DNA from: Stratiolaelaps scimitus
Lineage: Eukaryota > Arthropoda > Arachnida > Mesostigmata > Laelapidae
Reading direction: 5' to 3'
Length of the DNA: 64,000 nucleotides
Assembly: GCA_019614645.1 (NCBI GenBank)
Contig: JABWDB010000071.1
Coordinates: 526,001-590,000 of the forward strand
Part shown: piece by piece, positions 21,471-33,600 of the stretch
Numbering within the stretch: the first letter of the stretch is position 1
Layout of the letters: each line of letters opens with the position of its first letter
The notes under the pieces: generated by a model
The model's database searches: none
What the model was told of the DNA's origin: nothing
What the model saw: the letters and a program-made list of their open reading frames with translations, nothing else
Program-made: the position numbers and the translations under genes

Positions 21471-23200
21471 AAAAAAAATCACTCTAGTTGTCATCTAATA
21501 ACAGTGATATATAAGCTGGCTTTTTCCGTTGATTTTCGGTTCGATTAAATCAGATTATAAATAAAGAAAGATGGCTTGCTTTTTAACTCTAATGTTCGAG
21601 CGATGTTGCCAGGTCTACCTGGACTACCCGGCATAGAAGATAGCTATTTTCTCACAGTCTTCATTGTTGGTGTATATGCTGTAAACTTGTCAATTGTACA
21701 ATACTTACTAGCCTGTTGTTGGTCAAATTTAATCAGTCGTTGATACCTCTATATGCTAAATACCCGATGTAAACCAGCTCTCTGCGATAAAAATAATTTG
21801 AGTGTTATGCATTCTTTCGTATGTGCAAAGGGAGTTTACTTTCCCAAGACGGCAAAACAGGTGCGCGTTTTCTTAAATACAATTGATGCGTGGGGAGTGT
21901 TCAAGTCCTTCTTGCATCTTTTACTTCAGTGAATTTGCGTAAGCATTCGTCAGAGCTGGTAAGCTCCCTCATTAGACTTTCCATTATAATTTTAAGCTGA
22001 CTCAACTATTCCCCAATACGACAGGCCTCGGAACCACCTCGGGGCCTTTCCTTACCCGTCTACTTAACCACGAATGTTCATTACAGTACTGAGATTGTTC
22101 CGTACCGATGTGAATCACCGGCCGATCATTAAGAATAGCATTCTACATTCAGGCTCGATACGAACAAGGTTCACGTGACCATTATATCAGATTCGATATG
22201 AGTTGAGTGTGGCCACCTGACACGGGTTCTGCCTTCCAGGTGTAGGCATAGTGTGGCATATGATTATTGGTATACTGGCTACAATCAGGAAACGGCCGGT
22301 GTGACAGTCTAGGAATGATACTGGTATCCTTGCTGATAGTGCATTTTCTGCGCGGGCGAGAGTCGACTGAGCTAACTGGACCCTCTCCCGGATATTCGTG
22401 AATATGGGTAAATATATTTGCTCTTATATGCGATTGCAATGCCCGTTATTTGAAAGTGACCTTGACCCATTCCAGAAAAGACATAGCAGGATAACAGTTG
22501 TTGGCAACATGTCAACATACTCAGCATGAGAGTATTAATTTACTACAATAGTTCCTTAAAAATTTAATCTGTTCAATATCATCCCGAAGATCTGTAGTCC
22601 GAAGACTCGGACATATTCTCTAACATTACTATCTTTACGCATGCTCTACGGCCTCGTGTGGCTATGGGCGCTAAATGCTTCCTTAGGTTGAGGTATGGGT
22701 TTTATATAGTCTCTAGCCTGACCCCTGGCCATTATCCCGCGACGCCCGTCTTGCCCGCTGTGTTATTGGTTCCGCTTGGGACTTCTTCTCTAGAACGGGC
22801 CACGCGACAACGGGATGGCCCCCAAAGAACATTCTACAAGAACTCGTCCGACACTTTGACCATGCCAATAACGTTGAACTGGTCATCACTGTGGAAGACC
22901 AAACAACCATTGCACACTTCAGTGCATATTCATGATGATATTAGATGATCCGAAAATTTGGGACTTCGACTATTGGAGCACAAATGTGGTGCGTTGCAGC
23001 TCGGGAGTTATGAGGTGAAGGCTGGATATTGCCGGTCTTCAGTTCTTCTACGCGCATCCTCAGTCTGTCTAACACTGCTTGAATCTCACGTCATCCCCCT
23101 TCTATTGTATGCGTTGGTAGTTGGGAATGCAATAAAAGAAAGTGATGATGACACGGAATTACTTCCTCCGTAAAAACCTTGAAACCTTGAAAACAGGTGC
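21471..23200. other. Intergenic, no supported feature
   Basis: Several open stretches (22658-22948, 22958-23173) show at most a vague LINE thumb resemblance around 23040-23130. Nothing is firm enough to call. Confidence 0.4.
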
Positions 23201-24130
23201 CACCTGAATCGCCTCTCATTAGAACTATCATGAGTAACAGAGAGATTAAAATCAATTGACCTCAAGTATTTCAAACGAATATTGCGCGACGAGGAACCTT
23301 TCGATGAATACTTCGATCTCGTTTGGATAAATAGCAGGAAAGTATTTGCCTAAATCGACCGCACACACAGGAAAGGTCAACCACTTGTTCATGTGGCGAA
23401 TATCGAGGAAGAAGAGCCTCTAACAGCTTTTTGACTTGTCGCGGAATTGCAACCAAGGCTGGAGTCGAAGCGAACGTCCGAAACGTACAAAGATATCTTC
23501 AGGCATCAGAACATCTTGTTCATAGAAAACTCAAACGAAAACCGCTTTTAATATTGAACCACAGATCCAAGATTGAGCTTTGCTAGTGCGCAAATTTCGT
23601 CTACAGAAGAGTGGCAAGGTGTGCTGTTTTCCTATGAAAAGAGATTCAATCTCGACGGTCCTGCTGGGCATTCTTATTATATTCACGACATTAGGAAAGA
23701 ATAGAAAGTCCACGAGAAGCAGGTAGTGGTGGTGTGATGATTTGGGCCGGTATTGGCTACAACGGGAACACCGATTTGGTCTTCGTAAACGGGCGGATGA
23801 ATAATCATGCTTATGTTTCTATGTTGGAGGATCAACTCAGGAATCACGCCAAGAAGATCTGTGCTGGAAGATTCATTTTCCAGTAGGATGGAATGTTCTT
23901 GATCAAAACCTCATACGTAAATTTTATGAATCTGTGCCCAGTCGATTAATTTCTGTTCTGGAGAAGGGCGGCAGCCCGACAAATACTAAATTAGTAAAAA
24001 CAAATTGTCGGAGAACGATGGTATAACTCAGTTGTGTTCAACAAACACTAGGTGGACTATCATTGTGTCGCACCCTCAAAACGACAATTTCCGATATCAA
24101 ATAGAGTTAGAAATAATAGTCAAATATTTG
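23200..24130 (+). mobile_element. Tc1/Tc3-like transposase relic
   Basis: Shifting plus-strand frames give, in transposase order, NVQRYLQASEHLVHRKLKRK, then STEEWQGVLFSYEKRFNLDG with PAGHSYYIHDIRKE (first catalytic Asp region altered, SDEK to SYEK). Next come GVMIWAGIGYNGNTDLVFV and MLEDQLRNHAKKICAGRFIF, where a stop replaces the QQD block. These are hallmark Tc1-superfamily motifs. No terminal repeats were found and the C-terminal DD34-36E end is not clear. Confidence 0.82.
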
Positions 24131-25320
24131 TGGAATGTTCTTAAAATGTGATTTTTGAATGACTGAAAGCGAAACTGCAGTACTACTTACGATTGAGAGA
24201 AAAAAAAGTTCAGAAAAAAAAACAGAAACATGGCGGTGGGCTATCCTTTTGACGCGGTATATATAAATATATATCCATTAATGTGTACAATTATTAGTGA
24301 CGAAGTTGGGGACAGGATGTCACAGACCGAGGTTATCATGGTGAACCTGAAGGGAGTCGGTCTCATTGCCTCTTTGCATAGCAAGGGAAAGGTGCCGCAG
24401 AAGGAAGGACATTGCGCACTTGTCCCCGGTGGCGCAGACAAGCTTGTGGCAGACCTCGTCGAGGAAATCGGCAGTGAGGGCCCGGAGCCAACTGAGATTT
24501 CGAAGTCATGGGTCCCGAATCGCCTGGAGAGCGGCCTACCTCCATAACATGGCCTGCTCCGCACGGGTTACCGCTTAGCCGAGGGTGATTGCACAGTGGT
24601 TGGTATAAACGGGCTCGACTAGAATTCATGGCGATCCATTTACTGCCTGCGTTCCTCTCATATTGCCAGTCCGAGTTTTGTGTCGTTCGGTTCTTGTTAC
24701 AGAACTTGTTTTGTTCAATCTAACGCAACTTTAATATTTACCTAGTTTGTGCCTAGTGTCTCTCACTCCAGCACAAGTATACATGTTTCGTTGTTTGATT
24801 TTTTTCTCTTAAGATTTTCCATTTCCTTAAATTTTGGCCTTAGCGTTCTGGTGTTTAGCATTCCTGCTCTACGGTCTGTTAGCAACCCCGATGATTTGGG
24901 TTCGTGTATAGTATTTCTCCTGGACGAAGATATTGTTTCTTGTTTTCGCTACACAATACCGAAGAGGCTGCATCCTTTGCATTTCTGCTCCCCATCTAGT
25001 AGTCTCCGTCTTTTCGTTGATTTCTGTAATTATTATTCGTTTATTTTTGCTAGACTACCAATAGCATTATCTACCTCTATATTTTCAGCATGTTTACTTT
25101 TCCGGAAGTATGTTTATATTCCCTATTTACTCTATTTTACGGTTATGAAGTATGACGACTGTATTTTAAATATAGTAGCACATTGAGATACTTGCTGTAA
25201 TGAATATATAGTCAAGATTTATGTTGGAGCGAATGTCAAAGGAATGATATATTCCATGAGGACACGTTGAGATATAGGTGAATTGTGTAATACATACAAG
25301 CGTTGTAGATACAAAACATT
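24131..25320. other. Intergenic, unclassified moderately GC-rich patch
   Basis: The 24300-24630 stretch is more GC-rich than its flanks and is open on both strands (105 codons plus, 107 codons minus). It carries no motif I recognise and could be a fragment of an unknown repeat. Confidence 0.4.
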
Positions 25321-25321
25321 A

Positions 25322-25400
25322 CAAAGCTGTCTACCCAGTGGCTAGGACGGCTAAGTCTCAGGGTATACAAAGCCGAGAATCCCAAGTTAGAGTCCAGATT
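25322..25400 (+). repeat. tRNA-like SINE head, family C (decayed)
   Basis: CCCAGTGGCTAGGACGGCTA followed by AGTCTC aligns with the head of the minus-strand SINE at 33192-33037 (GGTGGCTTGGACGGCTAAGTCTC). The B box is eroded to GTTAGAGTCC. No tail was found. Confidence 0.5.
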
Positions 25401-27690
25401 TTAAAAACGGAGTGCTTGAATTAAAAAGAAAACTTACTAGAAAATATTCCAATTTTGCCCATAATAATCGTAGAGACGGAGGGGCTGTTCGAGATCCGCT
25501 GATTTCTCGAACCGATGGAGAACTAATATCTTTGCTTGGCGTGTGTCATTCAACTTGGAAAGTGGTTTATTTGCTACAAGTAGACGCTACAATCGCGATA
25601 TTTTCACAACAAATATTTAAACTCAGTTAAACTTAGTTCAAAACAGTGCGCTTTCCAAAGCAGAGAGAACATTTTGAGAGAAATTTGTTTATCAACCGTA
25701 TTCCAAATTCGTGAAGTTCGTGTGCTTCTGCTCCGACTTGTAAAAATATGTCAGTTCAACTTGACACATAGATTGAATTCCGCGTCTTGTTTTCCCATAT
25801 TCAATAAATTGAATCTATTCGTTGAGCTACTCTTGTAAGCAGGCTTATAATCAACGGATACAGCTACACTCTCTATGAACGTTTTACTTATAGTATTATA
25901 TTACTTTCGTAGACTAACGGCTAAAATGCCTGAACGCATGGCCGGGCTTCATAGCTTCATCAAGGATTATTAGTCGCTACTCTGCGAGGCTCACTCACCT
26001 CAACCTTAAAACGTTTGTCTCCCCACTCGAGGAGGACGAATTGAAGACCTCGCTACCTATTAAGTTTAGAGATTACTCCACTGTGGCCTCTGATTTGGCT
26101 AAGCTGCCGAATTGAAAACGTGCATTGCTTGTTTAGAGCTATGTACACTCACATACATTGCAGTATCAACATGCGTTGCTCTCTTCTCTCTTAGATACAC
26201 AGTCATACGGGACTGAAAATATCCCTCCCTCTTCATTGTAGTGGGTGTTTCAACAAATCACATCTTCTAATGTCTACAAGTGGCTACCTGTCTAATTCAA
26301 TATCCATAACCTACTCTGCTTGTTCGTTAATAATTCACTCACAGTGAACTGTTGTTTCTATTTTTATGCTCTACCTTTATGAGATTCACGTGGGATATTG
26401 TCTCTCAAATAAAATTCACCCTCCTAGAATGAATTCCTCCTAAGTTGGCCTGACCACGTTCCCACATCCTTTTGCTCTGATCTCAAGTGAACGACTCGAT
26501 TCTAGGTTCAGAGGACTGCTTCAATATAACATTCGCTTGCTTCAACACGCGAGTACATACACAAGCTTTCCATAAATGTATTCATTTTCAGAAGTGGCTA
26601 AGTACCGAATGCGCTCCTGCCTATAGTGCCCGTTCGGTTATAATTCAATACAATAACAAAGTGTAATTCAAACTGTTAAGTCACTTCACGGGGCTCGAAC
26701 AGTCGAGTTGGTCGAGTTTGCCACAATTTATAGATACTCTATAATACTTTACCTCATACTGATATGATAAAAATGTCTGTGTGATGATGGGGTTAAAATC
26801 GCCTTTTTGGCGACTTTGGATGTTAAACCTTTACCTTTATTGATCCGATCACGAAATATGAATAATTAGCATATTAGTATTATTATTATTATTATCTTTC
26901 AGTATTATATGTGGTAATAATTACTTACATTGTCAATGGCATGCTTTTTTATATTTGTTTAACGTTCGCAATTTCGACCATGTTATGTTGGTAGAATTTC
27001 ATGACGTTAAGTTGACCTTGTCGGAGTGGGCGCTAACTCCAATTTCTACAATTCGCGGTGTTTCCAGTTAATTATCATAAAAATATCCACTCCAAAAAGT
27101 GTCAATCTCTTGGGGTATCTTTTTTTATTAATTATTTTTTTCAAATAAAGATGAAATGAAAAAAGATATATCCCCAAAAACACAGCCAAACAAACAGTAG
27201 GCCAGTGCATATTGTAACCTCTAAGATGGTTTAGTTTTCGTCCTTAGACACACATTTGAAGTATGTAATGATAACCGAACCCGAAACACGTTTTAATTTA
27301 AAACACTCTTAAACGAAATTTGTAGATTCCTCGAGTCTCGAAATGTGTTCCAAGTTGATCATCTTCTGATACATTCGTAGACAATCGACCGAACACTCTA
27401 CAGAGGTGTCAAGCAACCGTTCACTATTTCTCGGAAGTAGAAAGATCAGAGGGAGAAAGAGAGAGAAAGAAAGAGATCAGGAGAGGTAAAACCCTGAAAG
27501 GATTTTATAAATGCTATTGTAGAATCATTAACGATGCTAAAGATGATTATGATGGTGATGATGATGATTATTATTATGGATCATCCTCATCGTCGTCATT
27601 AACATCGTTAAGAATCATATATAACGAGGATTGCTGCTCATTTTTAAGCCATTGCTCTCAATAGTGCACTTAGTAGTGGTTGTGATGTGC
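25401..27690. other. Intergenic, simple repeats only
   Basis: A possible minus-strand SINE B box (TTCGAGCCCCGTG in reverse complement) occurs near 26690. An (ATT)n run lies at 26874-26894, a purine-rich GAGA/GAAA tract at 27449-27474 and GAT-rich sequence at 27545-27580. No coding signal was recognised. Confidence 0.45.
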
Positions 27691-27697
27691 TGTTGTT

Positions 27698-27910
27698 ATG
27701 GTGCCTGCGCTCGTTGGGTGGTCCCTTCTGCTGTGGTTGCCGGCAACGTCGGTGGCCACAGGACGTCTAAACAGCGGAACGTCAAGTGAGACGCTTCTTT
27801 CTACTCCATCTACAGCCGTACAGACGCCGGTTCGTGTCTATATGCGTATGCTGGTATCCATGATCATTCAGGCTGACTTCATAACACCACCGCCACCGCT
27901 ACAGTTGTGA
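27698..27910 (+). CDS. Possible signal-peptide first exon, unidentified
   Basis: The 70-codon frame starts MVPALVGWSLLLWLPATSVA, which has the shape of a cleavable signal peptide (hydrophobic core, then Ala-x-Ala-like VATG), followed by a Ser/Thr-rich stretch. A TATATAA-like box lies about 80 bp upstream (near 27617). Several GT dinucleotides downstream could serve as donors. No family is recognised, and a short open frame of this kind can arise by chance. Confidence 0.2.
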   Translation: MVPALVGWSLLLWLPATSVATGRLNSGTSSETLLSTPSTAVQTPVRVYMRMLVSMIIQADFITPPPPLQL

Positions 27911-28470
27911 ATATATGAGAATGCATATAGCAATTGCCGACGGTTAACAAACTGTTAGTCTTCTGATCAATCATGCCCAAAGGGTAGCGAATTTGCTCTG
28001 AATAATGTCCAACGAAACCCACTGCGAATTAGATGGTCACCTTGATTAGGGACATTCAGTAGCATCATATAGATAAAAAGGAAGGATTTGATTTACGACA
28101 TTAAACCACAGGTATACATTTGATCACGTCCAGGGTTTGTTTAGTGCTTAGGCCGGTCAGATAAGAGTAGATCTGAGGGTCAGCTCAAAGTTTGTTTATT
28201 ACTATATTAAGGTTCATAAGAATGAGTTAATTTAGGCTACTGTTCACATTTGCGCATACGTTTTGCCATTCGAGAACCCCCACCAAATCTGCTGCAGTGC
28301 TAGATGCACTTGGAATCACTTGAAGTGTTAAATAATCCCGAAAAGCTTCCGTCGGTCAGTAAATGGACTATATAGTGCCTTTACTGGAAGCGCCGATTAT
28401 TATAAGTACACGCCCATTTTGATTTATTGCCTAATCGCTAATGTAAAATGAAACCCACTACATTTATGTG

Positions 28471-28845
28471 CTACAATGACCGACTACACGATCGGCGAAA
28501 ACAATCCAAGCTTGCACGTTTGATGTGAACAGATTTGACAGGTCGAGAAGTCAATGCTGTTGCCCCTGAAAGAAGTGGGCTACCACCATTACTAGCAGCT
28601 TTTGTCGAGTCTTCTAGTTCCAACAGAATCGAGGCAACAGAAGCAGAATTAGTGGTAGTAGTAGTCGCCGCCGCAGAAGCAGCAGCAGGTCCACCGGTGA
28701 CTGCCGGCAGTTGTTCCTTTTGCGTCAGCCAGAATGAGTGGTGCCTTCCTTTCCCCTCTCCTTTGGTCGCTCGCGGAACGGAAAAGCGTTGCTCACTCCT
28801 CCCCGTGATGCTGTCGGGAGGACCACTGGGTCGGACGGACCACAC
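28471..28845 (-). CDS. Low-complexity open frame, unidentified
   Basis: A GC-rich island (about 28530-28980) is open on the minus strand for 124 codons with Ala, Thr and Ser runs (AAASAAATTTTTNSASVASI) of the kind common in arthropod regulatory proteins. The plus strand is also open across much of the same DNA (28535-28933). No domain is seen. It may be an exon, a 5' UTR/promoter island, or neither. Confidence 0.2.
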   Translation of the reverse strand: MWSVRPSGPPDSITGRSEQRFSVPRATKGEGKGRHHSFWLTQKEQLPAVTGGPAAASAAATTTTTNSASVASILLELEDSTKAASNGGSPLLSGATALTSRPVKSVHIKRASLDCFRRSCSRSL

Positions 28846-29436
28846 ACGATCGCTTCATCGACATCAACAAAGACTTCATTCGCCGACGGCCACTTCGTAT
28901 TGGTCGCCTGTCGCCCGCCACCAGCCAGTGTAGTGCCGGCGAACTTAGCCGCCAACCGAAACAAAATCAACATCTGAGAACTACATACCTCCCACTGTCT
29001 GTGCTGTCATTGGCTTTGGGCCTTGCTGACGTTATCGACCTGTTATGTCCATGTTCCTCAGCCGTTCGTTCCTAGGTAAATTTTTGCACAGGTGACTTGT
29101 GTGACTTGATGTACTCGCCAGCAATTGACTATCTCATCAAAGTTACCACGTGGACGTACTTGGAATGTACACTTCACCTATTGCTGAATCACCGGCCAGT
29201 TCCTCGACAGCACACCTGAAGTGAAATTCAAGTTTCGATTAAACTGGTACTTTCCAAGTAGGCATACACTGAAAGCACGTTATGAAGTATGCTTTGAATC
29301 GTGTTATGGTGACTATCGTTCTTGCAACACACTTGGATTATTTGATGTACTCTTTCAACAAGCCAACTCGAAGTTATCCACAGATCTCTTGCGTCTAATC
29401 AAGTATAATTAAAGACGTAGCAATATACTGCTTCAG

Positions 29437-29608
29437 GTTTTTGAACTTCAACTTCAGTGAGATGGCTCCAGTGGATCCAATTGAAGTGGACCCATCTGTT
29501 TTCTACAACCGGAACGAGGACCGAATCAATATTGTGACCTCTTTTGCGGGGGGTTCTCTTGAGATATTAGCTTCAAACCCGAAAGCCCTTCTGCAGGTGT
29601 TATTCAAG
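29437..29608 (+). CDS. Candidate internal exon of an unidentified gene
   Basis: A 172-bp open segment lies between an acceptor (ACTGCTTCAG) and a near-consensus donor GTGAGT. It is phase 1 in and phase 0 out, giving FLNFNFSEMAPVDPIEVDPS and VFYNRNEDRINIVTSFAGGS, then LEILASNPKALLQ. The composition is protein-like and the splice sites are strong, but no family is recognised and no partner exon was found nearby on the same strand with matching phase. Confidence 0.35.
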
Positions 29609-30577
29609 GTGAGTTTCAAGGGATTTCTTACCTTTGATTGAAACAAATAAGATATTGTTTAAGCATTGCTAGCAAGTGACTAAGTAATTAACTTTCGAAC
29701 TATAAACACTGTTATAGTTTCGATTTGTATGTGCCCAATGGACAACACTGCTAGGGTGTCCTAAATATTTTTGGAATTGTAAAGAAAACAAACGTCTATC
29801 GAGGAATTGGTTGATTTATGAAGTGATCCCTCGGAGCTAAATACATACGCACAGCACACCCTTGGTTATATACTGAGAACTTAAAGTAAAGAGTTTAAAA
29901 CGAAGATCGCAATAAATTTCATCCTTGAATCTCTTTCAAATAAAGGTGGTACGTGCGATTTCTAATTAAAAGAAGGTTCTGATGGCCAGTTCTTCCGTAT
30001 GGGACAGTTAATTGACCATAGCGAAATGCAGCTTTCTCGATTTAGACTTAACAAAGCATAGTGTTCTGGGATTCCTGATTGTGTTGGGGCTGGATTCCGG
30101 CGTACTGCAGAGATTCCTCTGCAGTCTCTGTTTTTATTTTAAGAATATTAAGAATATCATACCACAAGGCGTTTACAGATTTTACCCTGACAGTCTTATG
30201 GACGAATGAATACCTCTGAGGGCAATACGCGAGCGAGAAGCAATTCATAAGTTCTCTCAAACAGAAGTTCGTCGCCTCGGTTTCGGAGTACGTTGTACTT
30301 TATCTAAAAATGATCTTATTTCATGCAAACTAGTTGGTGTATTCATTTCAATGACCGACAACGTGTGCGATCTTCGAATAGGAAACACGCCAAACCTTTA
30401 TTTTAAAATCCACATTATAAGCCAGTTACTTGACAGTGACTTGCTTCATATTCAAATATCCCGGATTTTATTCTAACATTTGTGGTAAAGGTGTTATTTC
30501 AACCAAATGTACTAATTGTTGAGAAGTATGGTCGCCGCATCTAAGAATCATGCTGATGCTATTGGAAAATTTCAAAA

Positions 30578-30580
<3 letters not shown>
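29609..30580. other. Intergenic, no feature seen
   Basis: Nothing recognisable on either strand. Confidence 0.45.

Positions 30581-30606
<26 letters not shown>
30581..30606. repeat. (AT)n microsatellite
   Basis: About 13 AT units, 40 bp upstream of the strong hairpin at 30646-30700. Confidence 0.95.
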
Positions 30607-30608
<2 letters not shown>

Positions 30609-30645
30609 TCAATTATATATACACGCTTAGGGACTGGGGAAGTGG

Positions 30646-30700
30646 GACCCCCTTGTTTTATTCCATTAGGGATACATTAATGGAATAACACAAGGGGGTC
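30646..30700. repeat. Near-perfect 23-bp inverted repeat (hairpin)
   Basis: The left arm GACCCCCTTGTTTTATTCCA (continuing TTA) and the right arm TTAATGGAATAACACAAGGG (continuing GGTC) pair over 23 bp with one mismatch around an 8-nt loop. No coding context is seen. It could be a fold-back MITE end, a replication-derived palindrome, or a small hairpin RNA. Confidence 0.85.
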
Positions 30701-31099
30701 ATTACATAAATTACAAAATAATGCTCAGATTCGCACTGCGCTGTAACTTTAATTTGTTACACCACCTTGAGCGTCAAACAGGTCATTTCGAATTTTACAA
30801 GAGACTGAATTTATTATGCGGAAACAGAGTGTGCCCGCGCAACGATCGACGAAGGCGGGCCAATAAGTGGGATCGCGCGTTTGCCCCCCCACAGGGATGA
30901 CTCTCAGCAAACTCATAAAAGCCACCCTACAACGCATGAGCAGATATCAACGACTCAAGACGAGGGGACAAGCAAGTCGAGCCGAGCCTTGCCATTACGG
31001 TTTCCATCCGCCTTTGTTAACACGGATGTGCTCGTCTTAATGTAGACGTGGGAGGCGAAGCCGTTCGACCTAGAATGCTTCTACTCTGTCTATGCTCCG

Positions 31100-32290
31100 G
31101 CCAAAACTCAAGCTGGTCGCAGTCGTCTCAGCGGCGACGTATCAGTTTGATAAAAAACAACTTGGAGAGGTCACTGTGAAGTTGGTGGAGGAGAACATGT
31201 AATATAATAGTAGTTCTTCAAGGTGGCCGATGCAGCATGGTTGTAGCGTGTGTTCGGCCGGCAGGTACTGAGAGCACGGCTGTTCTGGTCGACAAGTCAA
31301 CCGGGACCATGCAACACGTTCAATCTAACAAGGCATATGGTTTGAACCTCGTTCGCAACCTTGAGGCTTGCAGCCGATATGTTCTCATTTTGGATGAGCC
31401 TACTTAACGCCTGCGAAGAAACTGGAACAACGACTTGCTCAGTGTTATTCCTAAGGGTAAAGGTGAGCCGCTCGTGCTATCGTCGCCGGGAGCGATTGCC
31501 AAGAAGACCTGCTGTTTCAAACTTTTGGCACTTCTCATCACCCATCGACTCAATAGATTTCTGAGCAGGAATCTACCTGCTCTTGCATACCGGCCGAGCA
31601 GCACGGATTTTGCTCAGTATATTCTACGATCATAGCGTACAACACTCTACTCGAAGAAGAACATCGCGTCATTCGACAAGAAGAGGGCGTCCGATTCGTC
31701 TCTGCGGGACAAAATCCTTAACGAACTTGTAATGTGTGGCGCAACTAACAATGTGTTGCGCAACGCTTCCGTCGAACCACTGTAGGTGTGGCGTAAGGCG
31801 ACAACCTGAGCCCACTGTTATTGTTGCTGCTGTTAAGCGATCTCCTGATCCGGGTTAAGGACACGACTGACCCTGTGTTTGTACGAGTCGCTTCCATGTT
31901 CAGCAAGGTCACAAGTGTCGGAATATAATCGCCGTCAAAAAGCTTTCTATGCAGACTGCTCTGAAGTTGTTCGAGATCAAAACTGCGCCTGTTGCCTCCT
32001 ACGGGCTTGAAGGCTCCTGGGAAGCGAATGAAGTCCGCATTTCTGCGCCGTCTCAAAGGGTCATAAATTTTGAAAGGGGTCCGCACTGTAAGAACGCGTG
32101 TCTCCAGATTAAGGAAACCACAGCTTAAAATTGTCCTTTGACAGAGTATGAATCGTAGTATATTGAAGAAGGGATTGAGTTGAGGTGGGCCATGAAAAGC
32201 ATCCATAGACCAGTTGCAACATCTTATATCCATCGGTTGAATCACTCTGGGTGTTTACCTACGCGGCGCTCGGTGACGTTTCCATGCGAG
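31100..32290 (+). mobile_element. LINE reverse transcriptase relic
   Basis: Frame-hopping plus-strand text shows an RT finger (DLLSVIPKGKGEPLVLSSPG, LLALLITHRLNRFLSRNL), the palm GDNLSPLLLLLLLSDLL near 31810, and the thumb LSMQTALKLFEIKTAPVASY near 31945. The thumb matches the LINE at 40320-41640 (LSVRTVLSLFDVTVEPMASY), so both belong to one family. The minus-strand open frame over 31745-32245 is a shadow of this element. Confidence 0.7.
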
Positions 32291-33036
32291 GAACCTAGTA
32301 TCTGAGTATAACTGTCTATTTGTAAACGTATTAATGCAAGCTTCGCTGTTTTTACCAACGGCTGATCTGCACCCAATAATACCCAATATCAGGCCCTGTA
32401 TATCAGTGGTAAGTAATGGGAGAATTGATCATAGAATATGTCGATTATTTAAAAACCGATAAATGAATTAATCACATGGAGTCCTTAGAAATCAGCTAGA
32501 TTTACGTCGTGCATGTGCGAACGCGCAGATTTTTCACAACTGTACAATAGAGTGAACACGAGTTGTTTAAAAGGTAAGAGAGAGCTGAAGAGGCAATTTC
32601 CATTGAGTTTATAAGGTACATATATGCAGACGATCTCAAACTGCACGGCTTATCTGATACAACAAGTGACGTGATCATTATTAAATATATAAATTAATAA
32701 AAAAAGATGGTGTGACCATATTGTACCCAAATACGTTGGTTTGAGTCTTAAAGATCCACACGAACACACCTCTTATAATGAGCTCATCACCATATTCGAT
32801 TCTTTTAAAGACCTTGGACTCAGCGTGACAAAAGAGCCAAATTTAAAACCCATACAATACAGATGAACGAACTATGAACGCTTCAATGTAATGTACCTTT
32901 TATACACTTTTTCACAATAGTTAAGTATCCTGGATCAAATATAATTGTGAATAACAATTTATTATATTGTGCCAACATTTGCATATTGTTGTAAGGTTTG
33001 ACGATCCGTTAAAACATCGAGATGCGGATTCTTCTT
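32291..33036. other. Intergenic, no feature seen
   Basis: AT-rich DNA without recognisable coding text. An isolated IYADDLKLHGLSD-like reading near 32620-32660 hints at another LINE crumb but is too short to call. Confidence 0.35.
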
Positions 33037-33192
33037 CTCGGTAAAGGTAAAGGTAAAAGCTTTATTGGTTTATTAAAGGAGCTGCAATTGTTACAATGCT
33101 TAAGCTCTCTTATATGTCACGCAGCGGGGCTCGAACCTGCGGCCTCTGGCTCCCGATAGCCAGAGACTTAGCCGTCCAAGCCACCGTCGGTG
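33037..33192 (-). repeat. tRNA-derived SINE, family C, with LINE-type tail
   Basis: On the minus strand the head GGTGGCTTGGACGGCTAAGT (A box) and GGTTCGAGCCCC (B box) is followed by GAGAGCTTAAGCATTGTAAC, then GCAGCTCCTTTAATAAACCA ATAAAG, and a (CCTTTA)n simple tail. The segment from GCTTAAGC to AATAAA also ends the LINE at 48940-49403 and the SINE at 53660-53830. The tRNA ends do not pair, so it is not a functional tRNA. Confidence 0.8.
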
Positions 33193-33384
33193 ATATGACA
33201 TTGATTAGAGAAGCAATAAGCCGACCAAGTACACATGAATCACACACATTTCCGACATGTTGTTGTATGACCTCTTGTTACGAAATAATAATATGCCGAA
33301 TTTACTATTCTTCCTGGACCTTGTTCATAGGTATACTTGATTGATGTTTTCTTCAGTCTCGTCCAGCAAAAGGAAGGGGGTATG

Positions 33385-33600
33385 CAGTGGTGTGCATATG
33401 CTTAACGCACCCCAATATTTCGACAAATCGATACAAAGAATACACATTTGAGGCATTTATTCTATGTCAGATTAATGTACGTATCAAATAACATACACAC
33501 CACAAAGAACAGCGCAAACAGCTTGCTACAATGAAATGTGTAATTTTTCGGGTGTGCAAAAGGATAACGCACCCTCTGTTATCGAGTGTTCTCTCTCAAT
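33385..33600 (+). repeat. Left terminal inverted repeat of Tc3-like element
   Basis: Matches the reverse complement of 34700-34919 from CAGTGGTGTGC through CGGGTGTGCAAAAGGATAAC to TTATCGAGTGTTCTC with scattered differences. Confidence 0.88.

Noticed and set aside
22658..23173. LINE thumb-like frames
   Set aside because: Resemblance (LLESHVIPLLLYALVVGNA) is too short and lacks any RT motif.
24749..25186. 145-codon Ser/Phe/Leu-rich plus frame
   Set aside because: AT-rich composition and no motif; looks like chance in pyrimidine-rich DNA.
31745..32245. Minus-strand 166-codon gene
   Set aside because: It is the antisense shadow of a LINE reverse transcriptase relic on the plus strand.
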